Below, one piece after another: positions 7,580 through 12,857 of a stretch of 12,857 bases of DNA. Every line of letters begins with the position of its first letter. The stretch's first letter is position 1. The position numbers and the translations under genes were made by a program. A model generated the notes under the pieces. The model saw nothing but the letters and a program-made list of their open reading frames with translations, was not told the origin of the DNA and made no database searches. Source of the DNA: an uncultured Eubacteriales bacterium (lineage in GTDB: Bacteria; Bacillota; Clostridia; Lachnospirales; CAG-274); contig CAJKOJ010000054.1 of the NCBI GenBank assembly GCA_905201505.1, positions 1-12,857 on the forward strand, read 5' to 3'.

Positions 7580-7617
7580 AAAAAGGGAGAGATTACTTTG
7601 GTAATCTCTCCCTTTTT
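7580..7617 (+). terminator. Strong intrinsic terminator after the pectinase
   Basis: A perfect 12-bp stem GGGAGAGATTAC / GTAATCTCTCCC (7585-7596 and 7601-7612) closes on a TTTG loop. It is flanked by A residues on the left and five T residues on the right, giving a 17-bp stem overall. The A-tract on the left also makes it usable from the opposite strand. It lies about 200 bases after the pectinase stop codon. Confidence 0.93.
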
Positions 7618-7676
7618 AGTTTTTGTTTATAGGGTTTATAAAAATGATTTTTATATGATATTATTAATAAAGATAT

Positions 7677-7713
7677 AATGCGGTATAAGATTAAAAACTT
7701 ATGCCGCATTTTT
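7677..7713 (+). terminator. Second tandem intrinsic terminator
   Basis: A 13-bp stem, AATGCGGTATAAG with CTTATGCCGCATT (one G-T pair), has an 8-base A-rich loop and ends in five T residues. It stands 60 bases beyond the first terminator and insulates the downstream operon from pectinase transcription. Confidence 0.88.
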
Positions 7714-8211
7714 ATACTGATTAATATTTTTTTATAAATTTTGTTTTTATGAAGTAAGGAAGGTCAATAAGTAAAAGTTTTATGTTAAGAATTTAGTCTC
7801 TTTGTTTATTCTCTGCTTATGGTGTTCAGCTGTTTATATTGTACTAGATTGTATTTACTATATAACTTATAATCTCCCGATTTTCATAATACTTAATATA
7901 TCGGTACTTTGTAATAATTTCATGCAGATATGATTTTAAATTTATAAAGCTATATTTTAATCCTTTAATTATAAAGTATTTATACTTAAAAGATTAATGG
8001 AATCTGATTTAGTATTACAATTTTTAAAAATTTATAACAGCTTTTGATTTATAGATGACAGGTATAAATGATATATATTATCTTATGTGAGTGAGCATCA
8101 ATCGGAAAAGTTTTTGGAAAATTTTAATATAAAAATAATTATACTTTTACATAAAATTTGCACAAAATTAAAGTTACTATGATAGAAAGAAATTATATGA
8201 AGTGTTAATAT

Positions 8212-8238
8212 TTGAAAGAAAGGGAAGTGTAATAAAAT
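8212..8238 (+). promoter_or_regulatory. Weak candidate promoter for the AEP operon
   Basis: TTGAAA (8212-8217) and TAAAAT (8233-8238) are 15 bases apart, shorter than ideal. A TATACT at 8264-8269 is another possible -10 without a good -35. The AT-rich background produces many such matches, so this is tentative. The operon must start in this region because two terminators precede it. Confidence 0.3.
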
Positions 8239-8291
8239 AATCTGTTTTTATATGAGATTGTTTTATACTTAAGATGTAAAGGAGAGTAAAT

Positions 8292-9050
8292 ATGTTAAAA
8301 TTGGAACACATTAAGAAAAGTTATGACGGAGCAGATATTTTAAAGGATATTAATCTGACTATTGACACAGGTGAAATAGTTTCTGTATTAGGACCGTCAG
8401 GCAGCGGAAAAACTACATTGTTGAACATAATTTTAGGTATTACAGAAGCGGACAGCGGAATTATTGAGTTTGATGGAAAAGACATTACAAATTTACCTAT
8501 GGAAAAAAGGCAGTTTAATCTTGTGTTTCAAGATTATGCACTTTTCCCTAATCTTAATGCTTACAAGAATATTACATACGGACTTAGAAATAAGCCGGAT
8601 ATTTCAACAGAAAAGGAAGTCAATGAACTTATAAGGCTTTTGGGATTAAAGGAGCATCTTAATAAAAAAACAGACCAGCTTTCAGGAGGACAGAAGCAGA
8701 GAGTTGCCCTTGCAAGAACTATGGTAATGAAGCCTAAAGTACTGCTCTTGGATGAACCTTTAAGTGCTCTTGATGGTGTAATAAAGGAATCAATTAAAGA
8801 GAGGATTAAAACCATTGCTAAGGAATATAACCTTACAACAATAATTGTAACTCACGACCCTGAGGAAGCTCTTACTCTTTCTGACAAAGTGCTGATAATA
8901 AATGAAGGTGAAATTTCTCAGTATGACAGACCTGAACTAATAATAAACAAGCCAAGCAATATGTTTGTAAAAAATTTCATATTAAGTCAGCTTGAGATAA
9001 AAAGAAATAATATTATGACACTTTTTAACAGAAGCTGTGCTGTTCAGTAG
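8292..9050 (+). CDS. phnT: 2-aminoethylphosphonate ABC transporter ATP-binding protein
   Basis: This cytoplasmic ATPase energises the import system encoded by the next two genes. All motifs of a functional ABC ATPase are present in 252 residues: Walker A GPSGSGKT (34-41, Lys40), Q-loop Gln80 in VFQDYALFP, signature LSGGQKQR (130-137), Walker B LLLDEP (Asp154, Glu155) and the switch His188 in VTHDPEEA. It is shorter than the 350-370 residues of maltose or polyamine importer ATPases and lacks their C-terminal regulatory domain. The substrate is assigned from the operon, which continues with phnW and phnX. AAAGGAGA at 8278-8285 supports the start. By itself the protein could serve another small-molecule importer (iron- or thiamine-type). 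Confidence 0.85.
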   Translation: MLKLEHIKKSYDGADILKDINLTIDTGEIVSVLGPSGSGKTTLLNIILGITEADSGIIEFDGKDITNLPMEKRQFNLVFQDYALFPNLNAYKNITYGLRNKPDISTEKEVNELIRLLGLKEHLNKKTDQLSGGQKQRVALARTMVMKPKVLLLDEPLSALDGVIKESIKERIKTIAKEYNLTTIIVTHDPEEALTLSDKVLIINEGEISQYDRPELIINKPSNMFVKNFILSQLEIKRNNIMTLFNRSCAVQ

Positions 9051-9056
9051 GCGGTG
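9049..9056 (+). promoter_or_regulatory. Ribosome binding site of the permease, overlapping the phnT stop
   Basis: AGGCGGTG differs from AGGAGGTG by one base and begins inside the TAG stop codon of the ATPase gene, five bases before the permease ATG. This suggests translational coupling of the two genes. Confidence 0.7.
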
Positions 9057-9061
9057 CATAT

Positions 9062-10693
9062 ATGAAAACTAAAAATACGGAACTTAAAGTTATATTTGTG
9101 TTTATAGTATTGTTTTTTGCCATATTCCTGTTATTCCCTGCTGTAAAGCTTGCACTAATGTCTTTTTGGCATAACAGCAGCTTTGGTGTTGCAAACTATA
9201 TAACGGTTATTACAGGTAAAAACTTTATACAGACACTGTTAAACAGTATCAACATATCACTGGTAAGTGCAGTCTTGTCTACATTTATTGCTTTCATACT
9301 GGCATATACAATAAATTATACTAATTCAAACAAGTATATTAAAAAGGTTATAGGGACAATTGCTGTTTTGCCTATGTTCCTGCCCACTATAACTTATGGG
9401 TTTGCTATAATTTATTCCTTTGGAAAACAAGGGCTTGTTACAAAGATTTTGGGCAGACAGCTTTTTGATATATATGGTTACAAAGGGCTTTTAATTGGTT
9501 ATCTGATATATACAATACCTATATCCTTTATGCTTATTAACAATACAATGCTGTATCTTGATAAAAAGTTTATGATAGTTTCTAGGGTAATGGGTGATAA
9601 CAAGTTTAACACATTATGGATGACAATTTTAAGACCTTTAATGGGTACTTTTGTTTGTTCAGTTATACAGTGTTTCTTTTTATGCTTTACAGACTTTGGT
9701 ATTCCTGCATCAGTAGGCGGAAAATTTGATGTGATTGCTTCTGTATTGTATGAAACAATGCTGGGGGCAATACCTGATTTTAATAATGGTGCTGTTGTGG
9801 CAATAATTATGCTTCTGCCTTCTGTAGTAAGTATTACGGGTCTTAACATAATAGAAAAGTATAATATAAGGTATAGTAAAATATCTCAGGTCGAACTTAC
9901 AAAGTCGAAAACAAGAGACTTTGTGTGCAGTATTGTGTCAATATTGACTGTATCTGCAATAATTGTGATATTTGGTGTTATAGCTTTTATACCATTTGTA
10001 AGGGGTTGGCCCTATGACATTACATTTACATTTGATAATGTTAAAAACGTGTTTTCTGACAGTAATCTTATAAGCGTATTTGAAAATTCTGTAATCGCTG
10101 CACTTTTTACAGCTGTGTTTGGAACTGTAACAGCTTATGGTGCGGCACTTATAACAGCAAGGAGCAGTTTGAATGAGAAAGTGAAAAAAGTAATTGAGGG
10201 TACTGCTGCCGCAACAAATACAATACCGGGTATGGTGCTTGGTATTGCATTTTTGCTTGCATTTAAGGGGAGCATTTTACATAATACCTTTGCAGTAATT
10301 ATTATATGTAACATAGTACATTTTTTCTCTACACCTTATTTAATGATGAAGAACTCTTTGTCAAAGATGAACAGGTCATGGGAAATGACAGCAAGGCTTA
10401 TGGGCGATAATTGGATGAAAACAATTATAAGAATTGTAACGCCAAATGCTTTAACAACGCTGTTTGAGGTTTTGGGGTATTATTTTGTAAATGCAATGGT
10501 AACTGTAAGTGCCGTCATATTTATAACAAGTTCAAGAACTATGGTTATTACAGCTAAAATAAAGGAGTTACAGCATTTTGCAAAGTTTAATGAGATATTT
10601 GTATTGTCATTATTAATACTTGTAACTAATCTGGCGGCAAAGTTTATATTTAACTATTTAGCAAACAGGAGGAAAAAGTCAAATGAAAATTAA
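9062..10693 (+). CDS. phnU: 2-aminoethylphosphonate ABC transporter permease, two-domain fusion
   Basis: This inner-membrane channel protein has 543 residues and about twelve hydrophobic segments arranged as two halves of six. Each half has its own ATPase-coupling EAA loop: RVMGDN...ILRP (about 175-192) and RLMGDN...IVTP (about 445-461). The two loops share the R-x-MGDN start and the closing Pro, showing that the protein is a fusion of two homologous permease units; the enterobacterial AEP system uses separate PhnU and PhnV. Full-length two-domain permeases are a known form of the PhnU2-type AEP transporter family. It is coupled to the ATPase gene (11-base gap) and its end overlaps the start of the binding-protein gene by 11 bases. 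Substrate is inferred from phnW and phnX. Confidence 0.85.
   Translation: MKTKNTELKVIFVFIVLFFAIFLLFPAVKLALMSFWHNSSFGVANYITVITGKNFIQTLLNSINISLVSAVLSTFIAFILAYTINYTNSNKYIKKVIGTIAVLPMFLPTITYGFAIIYSFGKQGLVTKILGRQLFDIYGYKGLLIGYLIYTIPISFMLINNTMLYLDKKFMIVSRVMGDNKFNTLWMTILRPLMGTFVCSVIQCFFLCFTDFGIPASVGGKFDVIASVLYETMLGAIPDFNNGAVVAIIMLLPSVVSITGLNIIEKYNIRYSKISQVELTKSKTRDFVCSIVSILTVSAIIVIFGVIAFIPFVRGWPYDITFTFDNVKNVFSDSNLISVFENSVIAALFTAVFGTVTAYGAALITARSSLNEKVKKVIEGTAAATNTIPGMVLGIAFLLAFKGSILHNTFAVIIICNIVHFFSTPYLMMKNSLSKMNRSWEMTARLMGDNWMKTIIRIVTPNALTTLFEVLGYYFVNAMVTVSAVIFITSSRTMVITAKIKELQHFAKFNEIFVLSLLILVTNLAAKFIFNYLANRRKKSNEN
10667..10672 (+). promoter_or_regulatory. Ribosome binding site of the AEP-binding lipoprotein inside the permease gene
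   Basis: A perfect AGGAGG lies within the last codons of the permease gene, 10 bases before the ATG at 10683. It supports that start despite the 11-base overlap and should give strong translation of the binding protein. Confidence 0.8.
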
Positions 10694-11660
10694 ATTAACA
10701 GCTTTATTATTGTCTATGGTTATGGGTGTAACTTTACTTTCAGGCTGTGGAGATACACCTGCAAGTGAAAAGATTGTAATTTATTCAAATGCAGATGATG
10801 AAGCCGCAGAGGCTATGAAAAAGGCTCTTGACAGCAATGGATATGAGGGTAAGTACATATTTACAACATTTGGTACATCAGAGCTTGGAGGAAAGCTGCT
10901 TGCAGAGGGAAAAGACATTGAGGCTGATCTTGTAACAATGAGTACATTTTATATTGAATCGGCTCAGGAAACTAATAATATGTTTACTGACCTTTCTTTT
11001 AATAAAAATACTATTGATGAATTTCCTGAATATTGTTCTCCTATTACTGCTCAGGAAGGTGCAATAATTGTAAATACCGAGGTTATGAAGTCTGAAAACC
11101 TGCCCATGCCGGTATCTGTCAGGGATTTAGCCAATGAGGTATACAAAGATAATATTTCTGTAACAGATATTAACAGTTCATCTACAGCATGGCTTCTTAT
11201 ACAGGCAATTTTAAATGAGTATGATGAGGATGAGGCAAAAGAAATTCTATCAGGCATATATAAAAATGCAGGCGTGCATATTGAAGATTCAGGCTCAGGT
11301 CCAATTAAAAAGGTAAGAGCAGGAGAGGTTGCTGTTGGCTTTGGTTTAAGACATCAGGCTGTTGCTGATAAGGCTGAAGGGCTTCCTATTGATTATATTG
11401 ATCCTTTAGAGGGAAATTTTTCTCTTACTGAATCTGTTGCTGTGGTTAAAAAAGAAAATATAAATCCATTGACTATGGAAATGGCTGAATGTATAATAAA
11501 AAACGGAAGGACTGATTTAATAAAGACATATCCTATTCCTTTATATAAAGATGAAACTGCTGACAAGGCAAATTCATCAGGAAATCCAAAGATATTCAAG
11601 GATCCTTTGAATGTTGAACTGCTTAAAAAGCATCAGGAGTTTTCAAATGCTTGTAAATAA
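10683..11660 (+). CDS. phnS: 2-aminoethylphosphonate-binding lipoprotein of the ABC transporter
   Basis: This is the extracellular substrate-binding subunit, tethered to the membrane by a lipid. The signal peptide ends in a lipobox LSGC with Cys22 as the acylated residue, followed by a short Ser/Pro linker. Residues about 30-310 have the pattern of a periplasmic-binding-protein type 2 fold of the iron/AEP/thiamine group: KIVIYSNADDEAAEAMKKAL, a domain-crossing region near 95-125 and GEVAVGFGLRHQAV near 215. With 325 residues its length is normal. Assignment to AEP rests on the neighbouring transporter, phnW and phnX; a ferric-iron binder is excluded mainly by context. Its gene overlaps the permease and lies 26 bases before phnW. 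Confidence 0.85.
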   Translation: MKIKLTALLLSMVMGVTLLSGCGDTPASEKIVIYSNADDEAAEAMKKALDSNGYEGKYIFTTFGTSELGGKLLAEGKDIEADLVTMSTFYIESAQETNNMFTDLSFNKNTIDEFPEYCSPITAQEGAIIVNTEVMKSENLPMPVSVRDLANEVYKDNISVTDINSSSTAWLLIQAILNEYDEDEAKEILSGIYKNAGVHIEDSGSGPIKKVRAGEVAVGFGLRHQAVADKAEGLPIDYIDPLEGNFSLTESVAVVKKENINPLTMEMAECIIKNGRTDLIKTYPIPLYKDETADKANSSGNPKIFKDPLNVELLKKHQEFSNACK

Positions 11661-11686
11661 TTATATAAAAGAAAAGAGGTTTACTA

Positions 11687-12784
11687 ATGAAAAATTATAA
11701 ATTACTTACACCGGGACCATTAACAACTACAGATACTGTAAAAAGGGAAATGCTTTTTGATCATTGTACATGGGATGATGATTATAAAAGCATAACACAG
11801 AATATAAGAAAAAAACTGCTTGGGCTTGCTCATGTAAGCGAAGATAAATATACTGCTGTACTTATGCAGGGAAGCGGTACATTTGGTGTAGAGTCTGTGT
11901 TTTCATCAATAATTAGTGACAATGATAAGCTGCTTATTGCTGCAAACGGTGCTTACGGTGAACGAATGTGTCAAATTGCAGAAAGACTTAATATAAATTA
12001 TGTTGTTTATAATGAGGAATATGACAAGGTGCCTTCTGCTGAAAAGATTAAGGAAATACTTGATAATGACAGCTCAATTACTTATGTGGCAATGGTGCAC
12101 AGTGAAACAACATCAGGAATTTTAAACGATATTGAAGCCGTGGGGAAAGTTGTAAAGTCTATGGGAAGAAACTTTATTGTAGACGCAATGTCAAGCTTTG
12201 GCGGTGTGGACATTGATGTTGAGGGTATAGGAATTGACTTTATAATAAGCAGTGCAAATAAGTGTATTCAGGGCGTTCCCGGATTTTCATTTATAATATG
12301 CAATAAGGAAAAGCTTGTTGCATCAAAAGGAAGAGCAAGAAGTCTTTCCCTTGATTTATATGACCAGTGGGAAACTATGAATAAAGACGGAAAGTGGAGA
12401 TTTACATCACCTACTCATACTGTGCTTGCTTTTAATAAAGCTATAGAGGAAATGGAAAATGAAGGCGGAATTCCTGCAAGGAGCAGGAGATACAGAGAAA
12501 ATAATGAACTTCTCATAAAGAAAATGAGTGAAATGGGATTTGATACATATATTCACAATAACCAGGGACCTATCATAACCACATTCCTTTATCCTGAAAA
12601 TGCAAACTATACATTCAGTGAAATGTATAGTTATATTAAGGAGAGAGGTTATGCTATATATCCCGGTAAAGTGACAAGTGCAGAAACTTTCAGAATTGGT
12701 AATATAGGAGAAATATATAAAGAAGATATTGAAAAACTGTGTAATATAATTAAAGAATTTTTAATTTTAAAGGAGGGTGAATAA
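11687..12784 (+). CDS. phnW: 2-aminoethylphosphonate--pyruvate transaminase
   Basis: This PLP-dependent cytoplasmic enzyme transfers the amino group of AEP to pyruvate, giving phosphonoacetaldehyde and alanine. The protein has the usual family length (365 residues) and characteristic segments: LLTPGPLTTT (6-15), FDHCTWDDDY in the first 35 residues, Asp166 in VDAMSSFGG (contact to the PLP ring nitrogen), Lys192 in SSANKCIQG (the Schiff-base lysine) and Arg336 in FRIGNIGEI (substrate carboxylate/phosphonate side). The start is supported by AAGAGGT at 11674-11680. The stop codon TAA shares its last A with the ATG of phnX, indicating translational coupling of the two catabolic steps. Nothing in the sequence suggests inactivation. 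Confidence 0.96.
   Translation: MKNYKLLTPGPLTTTDTVKREMLFDHCTWDDDYKSITQNIRKKLLGLAHVSEDKYTAVLMQGSGTFGVESVFSSIISDNDKLLIAANGAYGERMCQIAERLNINYVVYNEEYDKVPSAEKIKEILDNDSSITYVAMVHSETTSGILNDIEAVGKVVKSMGRNFIVDAMSSFGGVDIDVEGIGIDFIISSANKCIQGVPGFSFIICNKEKLVASKGRARSLSLDLYDQWETMNKDGKWRFTSPTHTVLAFNKAIEEMENEGGIPARSRRYRENNELLIKKMSEMGFDTYIHNNQGPIITTFLYPENANYTFSEMYSYIKERGYAIYPGKVTSAETFRIGNIGEIYKEDIEKLCNIIKEFLILKEGE
12770..12777 (+). promoter_or_regulatory. Ribosome binding site of phnX within phnW
   Basis: AAGGAGGG lies six bases before the phnX ATG (12784), inside the final codons of phnW, and fixes the phnX start. Confidence 0.8.
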
Positions 12785-12857
12785 TGAGAACAGAAGCTAT
12801 AATTTTTGACTGGGCAGGAACTACTGTTGACTATGGCTGTTTTGCACCTGTGGATTC
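12784..12857 (+). CDS. phnX: Phosphonoacetaldehyde hydrolase (phosphonatase), N-terminal part only
   Basis: The window ends after 24 complete codons. The visible start, IIFDWAGTTVDYGCFAP, is the diagnostic nucleophile motif of phosphonatase, a HAD-superfamily enzyme. Asp9 is the predicted nucleophile, in the DWAGTT motif. The enzyme hydrolyses phosphonoacetaldehyde to acetaldehyde and phosphate, using a Schiff-base lysine that lies beyond the window. The gene is one base out of phase with phnW, with an overlapping stop and start. Whether the remainder is intact cannot be seen. Confidence 0.9.
   Translation, partial: MRTEAIIFDWAGTTVDYGCFAPVD

Larger units (their letters stand above)
7388..8291. 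other. 904-base intergenic region, no credible gene
   Basis: This stretch separates the pectinase from the AEP operon. It holds a weak hairpin (CTGTCTGC at 7448-7455 with GCAGTACAG at 7470-7478), two strong terminators (7580-7713) and then about 580 bases of very AT-rich sequence with stops in all frames I followed on the + strand. An imperfect inverted repeat near 7951-7996 (AATCCTTTAA and TTAAAAGATT) is the only other structure seen. No tRNA, riboswitch or other RNA family is recognised. Confidence 0.6.

Noticed and set aside
7493..7672. Hydrophobic frame reading WQQQQITVIFILIGSLLMAAVYLKK
   Set aside because: It looks like a membrane segment with positive residues after it, but it has no ATG/GTG start at the front and no ribosome binding site, and it runs straight through the strong terminator stem. 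It may be chance or a gene remnant.
7820..7873. 17-codon + strand frame starting ATGGTGTTC
   Set aside because: It is too short, without a ribosome binding site or conserved pattern; chance in AT-rich DNA.
7951..7996. Imperfect inverted repeat AATCCTTTAA / TTAAAAGATT with a small inner hairpin
   Set aside because: It has almost only A-T pairs and a mismatch, so stability would be low. Such matches are expected by chance in this composition.

Overview
The window is AT-rich DNA, with every gene on the + strand, strong AGGAGG-type ribosome binding sites, A/T-ending codons and a large secreted pectin enzyme carrying Thr-Glu-Ala-Thr linkers and a type I dockerin. This combination suggests an anaerobic, plant-fibre-degrading Clostridia member of the gut or rumen (Lachnospiraceae or Oscillospiraceae/Ruminococcus-like). 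I cannot name a genus from sequence alone.

Three blocks can be seen. (1) Positions 1-2211 hold a two-gene unit. It encodes an exported DUF2334 (polysaccharide-deacetylase-like) protein with a copper-amine-oxidase-N-like domain, then a short thioredoxin-reductase-like flavoprotein that keeps the CxxC and FAD motifs but lacks the usual NADPH-binding signature. (2) Positions 2212-7713 hold a monocistronic-looking 1664-residue secreted pectate lyase. Its apparent order is signal peptide, fibronectin-III-like domain, PL1 catalytic domain, Thr-rich linker, unassigned beta module, linker, dockerin, linker, second unassigned beta module, linker, and a C-terminal parallel beta-helix domain. A perfect 14-bp inverted repeat lies around its promoter region, and two strong tandem terminators follow it. 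(3) Positions 8292-12857 hold a 2-aminoethylphosphonate (AEP) uptake and degradation operon: ABC ATPase, fused two-domain permease, substrate-binding lipoprotein, AEP:pyruvate transaminase (phnW) and the first 24 codons of phosphonoacetaldehyde hydrolase (phnX), cut off by the window edge. Spacing is tight, with overlaps at two junctions.

In the AEP block the lipoprotein would capture AEP outside the membrane. The permease and ATPase would import it, PhnW would move its amino group to pyruvate (giving alanine and phosphonoacetaldehyde), and PhnX would release phosphate and acetaldehyde. The pectinase would act outside the cell or in a cellulosome-like complex, although no cohesin or scaffoldin gene is visible here. 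About 900 bases between the pectinase and the AEP operon contain terminators and AT-rich sequence without a credible gene.

No wholly new system stands out. The points most worth a second look are the pectinase with an internal dockerin and unassigned modules, the NADPH-motif-lacking reductase beside a DUF2334 protein, and the inverted repeat upstream of the pectinase.
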